Source: JAWXUT01 sp044426075 (GTDB taxonomy: Bacteria > Bacillota > Clostridia > Christensenellales > DTU072). From it: a DNA stretch of 13,255 nucleotides. The notes under the pieces are model-generated. The model was given only the letters and a program-made list of their open reading frames with translations, was not told the DNA's origin and ran no database searches. Positions 1-7,336 of this stretch are shown piece by piece. The stretch lies in assembly GCA_044426075.1 (NCBI GenBank), contig JAWXUT010000038.1, forward strand, positions 1 to 13,255. Reading direction: 5' to 3'. The first letter of the stretch is position 1. Each line of letters starts with the position of its first letter. A program made the position numbers and the translations under genes.

Positions 1-1926
1 TGGTCCGCGTCCGCCTCCACCGTGTCCGCCCATACCACCGCCCATGTGTCCGCGTGCGTGGTTGTGCATATTGCCAAAGCCTCGGGCAAAGCCTCTGCCT
101 AGGTCAAATCTGCGTGCGCCAAACCTACCCATAGATAGCATCATATAGGTAAATAAGAATGTGTTTCTATGATATCCAACATAACGCATATCACCAGTTG
201 GCTCTGCAAAGTCTACATAAACTAGCTTCAAATCATCTATAACTTCTTTGCTAATACCCATCATTGTGGCGTAAACTAAATACTCTTCCCACAATATTAG
301 TTTGGGCACATCGTAGTCTTTTAGGTTTGAAAACTCTTTCATATACTTTTCAAGTCCAACAAACTTAGCTAGTAGTCTTTCACCCTCTTCTGTGAGCCTT
401 GTCCTCTTGATTCTGCCTATCTTTGCTATTATTCCGCCAATTATTGCGCCACCAACGGTTATCAAACCACCGCCAATGCCACCTGCTATGCCAAACAACA
501 CGCCTATTATAAATAAACCTATCACACCAAAACTTACAGTTGAATATGTGTCTATTATTTTTGCATACTTGCGATTTTTATTGTCTACTAGTTTTGCAGT
601 GCCATATTTTCTTTTTGACTTTGTCATATATTCTTTCATTGCTGAGGCAACCATTTCAACATTTTTCTTGCCGAATTTTTCAAACTCATCCATTGTAAAT
701 CCGTTTGGATACGCGCCTTGCACTTTTAGCAATAAGTCGTAGAGTTCCTTCTCCTCTAAACTGAGCTCCGCAAGTTTAACAGCACTAAATCCAGTTAATA
801 CATTAATAACACAGTCATCTTTGCCACTTTGCTGTTCAAGCTTTATATACTCTCTGCGCGCAAGTTCTAGTATTGTTGCAGACATCAATTTGCTTTGTAT
901 GTCATCAGTTTCCGCCCCGCCTTTGTAATAATAGAACACGTGGGCGGCTTGCGCAACCGTCCAACCTTCGGGAACTTCTCTGTAATATTCAGGATAATTG
1001 CCCTTTATCCTTGCACTTTTAATCTTACCATAAATTACCACAAAAATAGCACCCGCAATAATAAGCGCGGCTAGCACGCAATCTATAGCTACTTTAAAGT
1101 AATATGAGCGGATTTCACTGGCATAATCGTCCGCCCAACCTTGCTCTTCATCAATTATATTTTGTTTTTCTGCAGAATCAATATATAGTTCACCACTGAT
1201 AACATCACTATCAAGCAATGCCCTAATTTCAATTTGTGTACCACTTTCAATTTCTGTTGCAGTTGCTGTGATAACATTATCTTCAATTGTCAAATAGCTA
1301 TCGCTTGTGGTGCAATGAAGATATGCCATATACGCATCATCATTATAAGACAATTCTGGAAGCGTTATTGTTGCGGTAAATGAAGCAATTGCGAGAGTAA
1401 ATTCTTCTGAAAACATCTTGTAATATAGCTCCGCCACGTCACTATATTCACCAACTGCGTCAGTTATTGTGTAACTAAAAACAAAGGTGTGTGTGCCAAC
1501 ATCTAAATATGGCATAATTACACCTAACTCAACATCGGTGCTGCTACTACTTTGATAAGTATAGTATACGTATTCTGTATTGTTTGGGATCCCATCTCTA
1601 TCAATATTGCCAACACTGTCATCATAATCTAAATATAGATTTTCATTTAAATACAACACATTATTAACTATTAATTCACTTGTTGAACTGAAGTTATCGT
1701 AGTACAAACCTATGCTCTTGTATACGTTGCGATAGGTGTTTGTATCCACAACATCAACTGCCCAAGTTTCTTGCACAGTTATACTACCATCTTCATTTAC
1801 AGTTGTGTTTATAATTACATCTTCTAAATAAATACTACTGGTGTCATAATCATAACACGCGGTTAAGCAACAAATGCTCATCATAACTATAGCTATTATT
1901 AAGATGAGTGATATTCTTTTTTTCAT
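1..1926 (-). CDS. DUF2207-family membrane protein with lipobox (3' end outside window)
   Basis: The frame is open from an ATG at 1926 to base 1, giving 642 codons with no stop, so the C-terminus is cut by the window edge. An AGGAG site at 1932-1936 lies 5 bases before the ATG. The N-terminus has a hydrophobic signal and a lipobox, LTAC, with Cys24. Residues 25 to about 275 form an extracytoplasmic domain with the DGSITVQETW-type start usual in DUF2207 proteins. A membrane helix follows at about 279-300, then a cytoplasmic part that looks winged-helix-like near 325-365. A Gly-rich hydrophobic pair spans about 460-500. The visible end, about 603-642, is rich in Gly, His and Arg. DUF2207 (YciQ-like) proteins have no settled function, but they often neighbour LemA, as here, and an envelope role is likely. 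The DUF2207 assignment is from recall of family features; the lipid anchor is inferred from the lipobox. Confidence 0.85.
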   Translation of the reverse strand, partial: MKKRISLILIIAIVMMSICCLTACYDYDTSSIYLEDVIINTTVNEDGSITVQETWAVDVVDTNTYRNVYKSIGLYYDNFSSTSELIVNNVLYLNENLYLDYDDSVGNIDRDGIPNNTEYVYYTYQSSSSTDVELGVIMPYLDVGTHTFVFSYTITDAVGEYSDVAELYYKMFSEEFTLAIASFTATITLPELSYNDDAYMAYLHCTTSDSYLTIEDNVITATATEIESGTQIEIRALLDSDVISGELYIDSAEKQNIIDEEQGWADDYASEIRSYYFKVAIDCVLAALIIAGAIFVVIYGKIKSARIKGNYPEYYREVPEGWTVAQAAHVFYYYKGGAETDDIQSKLMSATILELARREYIKLEQQSGKDDCVINVLTGFSAVKLAELSLEEKELYDLLLKVQGAYPNGFTMDEFEKFGKKNVEMVASAMKEYMTKSKRKYGTAKLVDNKNRKYAKIIDTYSTVSFGVIGLFIIGVLFGIAGGIGGGLITVGGAIIGGIIAKIGRIKRTRLTEEGERLLAKFVGLEKYMKEFSNLKDYDVPKLILWEEYLVYATMMGISKEVIDDLKLVYVDFAEPTGDMRYVGYHRNTFLFTYMMLSMGRFGARRFDLGRGFARGFGNMHNHARGHMGGGMGGHGGGGRGP

Positions 1927-1950
1927 TACATCTCCTAGTGGTCAAACTGC

Positions 1951-1980
1951 AAAAAAGGCACGAACTACGCCATGCCCTTT
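1951..1980 (-). terminator. Intrinsic terminator between lemA and the DUF2207 gene
   Basis: On minus-strand RNA, AAAGGGCAUG (from 1980-1971) pairs with CGUGCCUUUU (from 1962-1953). This makes a stem of about 10 pairs including two G-U wobbles, with an 8-base loop, running into six U (1956-1951). It begins 8 bases after the LemA stop and ends 24 bases before the DUF2207 start. There is no room for a separate promoter between it and that start, so it may work as a partial terminator (attenuator) inside the operon. A second AAAGGCA at 1980-1986 could pair with the same right arm. Confidence 0.75.
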
Positions 1981-1988
1981 GCCTTTAA

Positions 1989-2507
1989 TTAATTGAAACT
2001 AACTTTTGGTGCTACCCTTACACCCTCTTCAACATCAAAGTATGGGCGAGCCTTAAATTTAAACAGCTTTGCCACAATGTTTGACGGGAACATCTCGGTT
2101 TTTTGATTATAATTCATAACAGTGTCATTAAAGAACTGCCTTGACATTGCAATCTTGTCTTCAAGAACTTTAAGCTGTTGCTGTAAATCCATAAAGTTTA
2201 CGTTTGCTTTTAAATCTGGATATTTTTCTGCAACAACTAATAGTCTGCTAATTGCACCACTTAGTTCGTTATTTGCAGCCATTGCATCTTCTGGAGTTTT
2301 TGCCCCGCCAACTGATGCACGTGCTTTTGTAACATCTGTAATAGTGGTTTGTTCGTGCTTAGCGTAGCCTTGTACTGTTTCTACCAAATTTGGAATAAGG
2401 TCAAACCTTTTGTTAAGTTGTACATCAATTTGTGCCCAGCCATTATCTACCTTTGCACGCAATTGCACTAGTTTATTATAAGTTACTATACCGTATATTA
2501 TACACAT
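1989..2507 (-). CDS. lemA: LemA family protein
   Basis: This 172-residue protein carries the LemA signature: YNKLV at 10-14, NGWAQIDVQL at 22-31, RFDLIPNLVETVQGYAKHE at 34-52, and a C-terminal NYNQKTEMFPSN block before a PYF motif. LemA proteins are small helical-bundle proteins, usually anchored in the membrane by an N-terminal helix. Their biochemical role is not settled. The start at 2507 is fixed by an AGGAG site at 2516-2520 and by an in-frame TAA just upstream. Only 9 residues therefore precede YNKLV (MCIIYGIVT), where I recall about 20-25 hydrophobic residues in relatives, so the membrane anchor is missing or very short. It lies 99 bases after thrS and directly before a DUF2207 gene, the usual partner. 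The family call is secure; attachment to the membrane is uncertain. Confidence 0.93.
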   Translation of the reverse strand: MCIIYGIVTYNKLVQLRAKVDNGWAQIDVQLNKRFDLIPNLVETVQGYAKHEQTTITDVTKARASVGGAKTPEDAMAANNELSGAISRLLVVAEKYPDLKANVNFMDLQQQLKVLEDKIAMSRQFFNDTVMNYNQKTEMFPSNIVAKLFKFKARPYFDVEEGVRVAPKVSFN

Positions 2508-2515
2508 ATTTTATT

Positions 2516-2520
2516 CTCCT
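2516..2520 (-). promoter_or_regulatory. Ribosome binding site that fixes the short lemA start
   Basis: AGGAG on the minus strand sits 8 bases before the ATG at 2507. The codon two triplets upstream of that ATG is an in-frame TAA, so no longer N-terminus is possible in this frame. Confidence 0.8.
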
Positions 2521-2545
2521 TTAATCTTTATTGATTAAGTATTTA

Positions 2546-2573
2546 CATATATTGTATTCTTGTTTTGTGACAA
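2546..2573 (-). promoter_or_regulatory. Possible weak promoter for lemA
   Basis: On the minus strand TTGTCA (2568-2573) is followed 16 bases later by TATATG (2546-2551). The -35 box is good and the -10 is poor. It lies in the 99-base gap between thrS and lemA, where a separate promoter would make sense. No clear terminator follows thrS, so read-through is also possible. Confidence 0.3.
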
Positions 2574-2606
2574 TTATGTGTCGCATTTGCGAAACATTGC
2601 ACATTG

Positions 2607-4538
2607 TTAGTGCACCATATCTTCAACTTCTTTTTTAAGTTTTGCCATAAAGTCACTAAGCGTCATTGTGCTTGTCAAGCCGTCTTTTCTTGCCCTAACA
2701 GAAACAACGCCTGCTTCTTTATCCTTATCGCCAATAACAATCATATAAGGAATTTTGTCAAGTTGTGCTTCGCGAATTTTGTAACCAACTTTCTCATTTC
2801 TTGTATCTGATGTAGCGCGGAAACCTGCTAATTTTAATGCGGATTCTGCTTCTAGTGCGTCTGGAATAGTGCGGTCAGTTAGGCTTATTACTCTAACTTG
2901 CTCTGGTGCAATCCAAGCGGGCATAGCGCCTTTGTATTTTTCTATTAATAGAGCCATAGTGCGCTCGTAGCAACCAAGGGATGTTCTGTGTATGATGTAT
3001 GGACGCTTTTTCTCACCATTTTCATCTATATATGACATATCAAAGTTTTCTGCTAAAAACATATCTATTTGGATAGTTATCATAGTATCTTCTTTGCCAT
3101 AAACATTTTTGATTTGAATATCTAGTTTTGGGCCATAGAAAGCTGCCTCGCCGATACCCTCTTTATAATCAACATTTAAGTCATCTAATATGCGTTTCAT
3201 CTCGCTTTCTGCGTGATCCCACTCTTTAGGGCTATCGATATATTTTTCTTTATTGTTAGGATCCCAACGTGAGAATCTGTAGCTCACATCTTCATCAAGA
3301 CCCAAACAACCCAAGAAATAACGTGCAAGTTCTAGGCAACCTTTAAACTCTTGTTCAAGTTGTGATGGCGCGCACACCAAGTGCCCCTCACTAATTGTAA
3401 ACTGCCTTACCCTTATTAGTCCGTGCATTTCACCGCTTGACTCGTTGCGGAAAAGTGTACTTGTCTCGCCATATCTCTTTGGAAGATCGCGATATGACTT
3501 CAATCCATTATTGTAAATTGTGTATTGGAAGGGGCAAGTCATTGGTCTTAGTGCAAACACCTCGCCTTCGCCATATGGGTCACCCAAAACGAACATTCCG
3601 TCAAGATAATGATCCCAATGGCCAGAAATTTGATACAACTCGCGCTTTGCCATAAATGGTGTTTTTGTGAGTAAATAACCCCTCTTTTCTTCTGTATCTT
3701 CAACAAATCTTGTCAATAGTTGATACAATTTTGCACCTTTTGGCATTAGTAGTGGCAAGCCTTGACCGATGTTTTCATCTGTCATAAAGTAACCAAGTTC
3801 GCGTCCAAGTTTGTTGTGGTCACGAAGTTTTGCCTCTTCTAATTGTGCTATATATTCATCTAAGTTAGCTTTTTTATCAAATGCTGTGCCGTAAATACGG
3901 GTTAGCATTTTGTTCTTTTCGGAACCTCTCCAATATGCGCCAGTTATACTTGTCAACTTGTATGCCTTTATTATGCCAGTTGATGACACGTGAGGCCCCG
4001 CACATAGGTCGGTGAAATCGCCTTGTGTGTACATTGTTATAATTGCGTCTTCTGCTAAATCGTTGATTAGCTCAACCTTATAAACTTCTTCTTGTGATGC
4101 GAAAAATTCTAACGCTTCTGCCCTAGTAACCTCTTTTCTGATTATAGGATAGTTGGCTTTAATTATACTCTTCATCTCTTTTTCTATAGCCTCAAGACCC
4201 TCTTTGTTAAGTGGTGTCTTAAAGTCAAAATCATAATAGAACCCTTGTTGAACAGCTGGGCCAATTGCAACTTTTACGTCTGGATAAAGATGTTTTACCG
4301 CTTGTGCCAATATATGTGCTGCAGAATGCCTATATGCTTTTTTGCCTTCTTCTGTGTCAAATGTTAAAAATTCTACCGTTGCATCTGCGGTTATTGGTGT
4401 GTGCATACCAACAACTGTGTCATCTACTTTTGCAACAAGTGATGCTCTCATTAATCCCTCACTTATACTGCGGGCTATTTCAGCAGGAGTACTGCCGTTT
4501 TCATATTCTTTAATTTCGTCTCTAAGTTTGATTTTCAT
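2607..4538 (-). CDS. thrS: Threonyl-tRNA synthetase
   Basis: This 643-residue, full-length class II synthetase charges tRNA-Thr with threonine in the cytoplasm. An N-terminal TGS domain spans about 1-60. The second, editing-type domain shows HSAAH (H71, H75) and CAGPH (C180, H183), the metal-site motif that removes mischarged serine. The catalytic core has motif 2 at about 363-389 (FRNESSGEMHGLIRVRQF) and motif 3 around IHRTSLGCYER (ending at R525). The likely zinc ligands are C335, H386 and H517. The C-terminal anticodon-binding domain begins near 545. The zinc loop reads MTCPFQ rather than the E. coli-type MNCPGH, and motif 2 ends in ISEGH rather than DDAH; I recall such variants in a Firmicute subclass. 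A GGAG site lies at 4551-4554, 12 bases before the ATG, which is rather far. It lies 48 bases after the lipoprotein gene, too little space for an adjacent T-box leader. Confidence 0.97.
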   Translation of the reverse strand: MKIKLRDEIKEYENGSTPAEIARSISEGLMRASLVAKVDDTVVGMHTPITADATVEFLTFDTEEGKKAYRHSAAHILAQAVKHLYPDVKVAIGPAVQQGFYYDFDFKTPLNKEGLEAIEKEMKSIIKANYPIIRKEVTRAEALEFFASQEEVYKVELINDLAEDAIITMYTQGDFTDLCAGPHVSSTGIIKAYKLTSITGAYWRGSEKNKMLTRIYGTAFDKKANLDEYIAQLEEAKLRDHNKLGRELGYFMTDENIGQGLPLLMPKGAKLYQLLTRFVEDTEEKRGYLLTKTPFMAKRELYQISGHWDHYLDGMFVLGDPYGEGEVFALRPMTCPFQYTIYNNGLKSYRDLPKRYGETSTLFRNESSGEMHGLIRVRQFTISEGHLVCAPSQLEQEFKGCLELARYFLGCLGLDEDVSYRFSRWDPNNKEKYIDSPKEWDHAESEMKRILDDLNVDYKEGIGEAAFYGPKLDIQIKNVYGKEDTMITIQIDMFLAENFDMSYIDENGEKKRPYIIHRTSLGCYERTMALLIEKYKGAMPAWIAPEQVRVISLTDRTIPDALEAESALKLAGFRATSDTRNEKVGYKIREAQLDKIPYMIVIGDKDKEAGVVSVRARKDGLTSTMTLSDFMAKLKKEVEDMVH

Positions 4539-4586
4539 TTATATTTGTTTCTCCAATAGTCGTGCCGACTGTATTTTGTTTTTAAA

Positions 4587-6266
4587 TTATTCTAATGTGG
4601 TTGCAACAGCTGTGCCTATTTTATTGTCAGGAACCAATGCTGCTGGGATATCTAATCCATATGATATTACAACGTCTGGATTATAGGTGCAAGTTGCGTT
4701 GTCTACAATAGGATCGTAATAATAGTTAGTATATGTTGCATCGCCGTTTTCGTCTGGGTCACCCTCAACAACTTCTGCGCGGGTTTCAACACTAGCAACT
4801 ATGCCTTGATATGCGGTGAAGTCAACTGTTAATCCGCTTAAATCTGCGCTATTATCGGCTTGGCTTGCATCAGACATTCCATATAGTAAACCAACCGCTC
4901 CACCTATGTGATAAGTATAAGCGCTGTTTACTGCATATGTGTAGAAATCCACCGTTGTCCTTGAGCCAACAATGTAAGTTGTGCCCGTAACTGAAGAATC
5001 TGTTAGTGTAGAATCCCTCATATATCCAACCAATCCGCCGCCGTATTTGATTGCATCAACGCCAGAATATAAGTCTGTTGCAATTGTTGTATTTTTAACA
5101 AGGCTGTTGTTTGACATATATCCAACCGCGCCACCCGCAACAAATGATGTAGCACTTGAACTAAGTGTTGTGCCCGATTCAGAATGGATTACTGTTATAC
5201 TATCCATATCACTTGTGGCTGTTATTAGGGTTGAGTTTGCCATAACACCCGCAATACCACCAGCATAAGTTCTAACTGCTGCATCAAGCGTAGTTACTGA
5301 ACCCTCTTGTACTGTTACATTTGTTATGTCTCCGTTGTGGATTGAACCGATAACCGCACCAGTGTGAGATATCTCAATTTCTGCATTAAGCGTATAATAA
5401 GCAGTTACATTTGCAATTGTGTTGCGTGTTTCTGTGCAAGAATCACTTATATTTATGTTTCTTATGTATCCAGCAACAGCACCGCTCATAGCTGTGTCAA
5501 ATCGTGAATATCTATCAAAGGTCTTATTGTCACCAGTGTTGATGTTTGTATCTGCTATATCCTTTAAATCATTAGATAAAATGTCACACTTTAGTGAGGT
5601 TGTTACGGTGTTTATTGTTGTTACACCAACCCCATATCCAACTACGCCACCAATATATATATATCCGTCATTAGTGTAGGTAGGATTACCCGTTGTGCTA
5701 CTATAAACTTTGTTCATAGCATATATCGCATCAACGCTTCCGCTTACATCAATATCTGTGTAACTGTTGTCTCCATAAGCATATCCAACTATTCCACCCA
5801 CATATGTATTGTCGAATAATGTTGAAAATCTATATTCATAAGTCAATGTAACATCGCTAAATGTTGCACCATTACTGTATCCGAACAAACCAATATAACT
5901 TGTTTCAGTAGCTGTATATACTGTTTCTAAATCGTCAACACCTTCTGTGCTAGTTGTTGTGTCGCCTATTGTTAGGTTAGAAATTGTATATCCGTTGCCG
6001 TCAAATGTGCCAGTAAATGAATTTGTTATACTGTCTCCTATTGGCTGCCAGTTGATATCAGATAAATCAATATCCGCCGTTAACTTAAATGTTGCCTCAC
6101 TGTAATCAGCACCCAACTGCGTAGATATGTTTTGCAAATCTTCTGCTGATGAAATCTCTATTGTTATTTCACCTTGATACGTGCTTGTTTCGTTGCAACC
6201 TACAACTACCATAGCTACAGAAAAAATAAGCATTATTACTATGAGTGATTTTATAAAATTCTTCAT
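4587..6266 (-). CDS. GLUG-repeat surface lipoprotein
   Basis: This 559-residue protein has an N-terminal signal helix and a lipobox ending at Cys24 (VVGC), so it should be lipid-anchored outside the cell membrane. After a lead-in typical of GLUG proteins (WQPIGDS, then FTGTFDGNGYTISNLTI at 84-100), it carries about nine Gly-rich repeats at roughly 124, 155, 204, 261, 302, 334, 376, 408 and 453. Examples are YVGGIVGYA, YIGGVVGYG, VAGGAVGYM and YGGGLVGYM. Stretches rich in Ser, Thr, Asp and Val lie between them. GLUG-type repeats occur in adhesins and surface proteins and probably build a beta-solenoid; the ligand here is unknown. The AGGAG site is at 6271-6275, 4 bases before the ATG. It starts only 17 bases after the hydrolase gene and is probably co-transcribed with it. 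Spacing of repeats is uneven (about 30-55 residues), which suggests old rather than recent duplication. Confidence 0.85.
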   Translation of the reverse strand: MKNFIKSLIVIMLIFSVAMVVVGCNETSTYQGEITIEISSAEDLQNISTQLGADYSEATFKLTADIDLSDINWQPIGDSITNSFTGTFDGNGYTISNLTIGDTTTSTEGVDDLETVYTATETSYIGLFGYSNGATFSDVTLTYEYRFSTLFDNTYVGGIVGYAYGDNSYTDIDVSGSVDAIYAMNKVYSSTTGNPTYTNDGYIYIGGVVGYGVGVTTINTVTTSLKCDILSNDLKDIADTNINTGDNKTFDRYSRFDTAMSGAVAGYIRNINISDSCTETRNTIANVTAYYTLNAEIEISHTGAVIGSIHNGDITNVTVQEGSVTTLDAAVRTYAGGIAGVMANSTLITATSDMDSITVIHSESGTTLSSSATSFVAGGAVGYMSNNSLVKNTTIATDLYSGVDAIKYGGGLVGYMRDSTLTDSSVTGTTYIVGSRTTVDFYTYAVNSAYTYHIGGAVGLLYGMSDASQADNSADLSGLTVDFTAYQGIVASVETRAEVVEGDPDENGDATYTNYYYDPIVDNATCTYNPDVVISYGLDIPAALVPDNKIGTAVATTLE

Positions 6267-6283
6267 ATCGCTCCTATGTTAGA

Positions 6284-7183
6284 CTATTTTTGTATGAATT
6301 TTAGTATATCTTCATACACCTCTTTATTGTTTGTTTCATTTAAGATCTCGTGCCTTGCACCTTCATAAATTTTAAGTTCAACTTCTTGCATCCCGCGCAC
6401 TTTGTACATATTTGCAAGAATAGTTGCAGTTTTGCTCTTGTTTGAAACGGGGTCATTGCCGCCAACAGCAATCATAATTGGCATACCTTTGCGCACATTA
6501 TCTACATCTGCGCCGTGCGTTGCCGCCATTCCTTTAAAGAAACTATCGTAAAAGCCTATGCTTAGCGGATATCCACAATACTCGTCTGCTTCGTACTTTG
6601 CAACTTGCTCTTTATCGCGTGACAACCAAGCATTCTTTTGCCCTTGTTCAGTAAATGGTTTGTTGTATGAACCAAACAATACATTATGAATAAAATGGCT
6701 TATATCTGTGCGCTTTTTGAATATTTGTTGCGATAACGCCACAATGTGACCAAGTGTTGCAACCGCCTTGCTGTTAAACGCGGTGCCAGACAATACGCAT
6801 TTTGTTAGTTTGTCGCTATATAATTCTATGTATCGTTGACTTAAAAAGCTGCCGTAACTGTGACCAAAAAGTATCACATTGCCTGTAGCATATTTTTCTG
6901 CAGCATAGTCTACTACTGTATTGATGTCATTAATAGTTTGATTGAAACTGTCTCCAATTACAACGCCCTTATCTCCCGCATTGTTATATTTATGACCCCT
7001 ATGATCATCAGCTAACACAACATAGCCATATGCGTTTAAATATCTTGCAAAATCATCGTATCTGGCAGTATGTTCTGACATACCGTGGCTTATTACCACT
7101 ACGCCCACTTGTTCTGCAACATCATCCCACACGCTGACATTCATTTTTTTGTTGTCAAAGGTGTCCATTTTTAAAGAATACAT
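6284..7183 (-). CDS. Alpha/beta hydrolase, lysophospholipase / monoglyceride lipase type
   Basis: This 299-residue protein belongs to the Hydrolase_4 (serine aminopeptidase S33-like) group. It has the family opening ISHGMSEHTARYDDFARYL near 31-49 and DDHRGH at 59-64. The nucleophile elbow is GHSYG at 107-111 (Ser109), the likely acid is Asp244 in GGNDPV, and His278 in GARHEI completes the triad. No signal peptide is seen, so it probably acts in the cytoplasm on monoacylglycerols or lysophospholipids; the exact substrate cannot be read from sequence. A strong GGGAGG site at 7190-7195 lies 6 bases before the ATG, and a good promoter lies at 7231-7259. It heads a minus-strand run with the lipoprotein gene 17 bases downstream. 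The fold and triad are secure; the substrate class is inferred from similarity to monoglyceride lipases. Confidence 0.92.
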   Translation of the reverse strand: MYSLKMDTFDNKKMNVSVWDDVAEQVGVVVISHGMSEHTARYDDFARYLNAYGYVVLADDHRGHKYNNAGDKGVVIGDSFNQTINDINTVVDYAAEKYATGNVILFGHSYGSFLSQRYIELYSDKLTKCVLSGTAFNSKAVATLGHIVALSQQIFKKRTDISHFIHNVLFGSYNKPFTEQGQKNAWLSRDKEQVAKYEADEYCGYPLSIGFYDSFFKGMAATHGADVDNVRKGMPIMIAVGGNDPVSNKSKTATILANMYKVRGMQEVELKIYEGARHEILNETNNKEVYEDILKFIQK

Positions 7184-7230
7184 ATAAAACCTCCCTAATT
7201 GTAGTAATATAAATTATATTCTACTAGTAT

Positions 7231-7259
7231 ATGATACCACCATTCCGCATATAATTCAA
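7231..7259 (-). promoter_or_regulatory. Sigma-70-type promoter for the hydrolase-lipoprotein unit
   Basis: On the minus strand, TTGAAT (7254-7259) and TATCAT (7231-7236) are spaced by exactly 17 bases. Transcription would start about 40 bases before the hydrolase ATG. It is the best promoter match in this divergent gap. Confidence 0.55.
7250..7255 (+). promoter_or_regulatory. Possible -10 element for murG
   Basis: A perfect TATAAT on the plus strand, but no recognisable -35 at the right distance. It overlaps the -35 box of the divergent hydrolase promoter, so the two promoters could compete. The leader to murG would be about 75 bases. A 14-base AT-only palindrome (TTTAAATATTTAAA, 7293-7306) lies in that leader and may be chance. 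Confidence 0.3.
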
Positions 7260-7323
7260 GTAGAAAATAGAAATTAGTAATGATATTTTTATTTTAAATA
7301 TTTAAATGCTTTATATAGGTAAA

Positions 7324-7330
7324 AAGGAGG
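7324..7330 (+). promoter_or_regulatory. Strong ribosome binding site for a TTG start of murG
   Basis: AAGGAGG lies 6 bases before TTG at 7337. This near-perfect site supports the unusual start codon; the next codons give the conserved MurG N-terminus straight away. Confidence 0.85.
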
Positions 7331-7336
7331 CTTGTT

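Noticed and set aside
392..742. A 116-codon plus-strand open frame
   Set aside because: It lies opposite the DUF2207 gene; its hydrophobic, Pro/Ile-rich translation is the mirror of Gly-rich membrane codons, and it has no ribosome binding site worth noting.
2570..2607. Inverted repeat after thrS (ACAAT...ATTGT with an inner TCGC/GCGA) as a terminator
   Set aside because: The stem is bulged and no U-run follows on the minus strand; part of it overlaps a possible lemA -35 box.
4539..4586. A T-box riboswitch before thrS
   Set aside because: The gap is only 48 bases, far too short for a T-box leader with its specifier stem and antiterminator; no T-box consensus is seen.
7293..7306. 14-base AT-only palindrome (TTTAAATATTTAAA) as a repressor site
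   Set aside because: Such palindromes arise easily in AT-rich spacers, and nothing else supports a binding site; mentioned only with the murG promoter.
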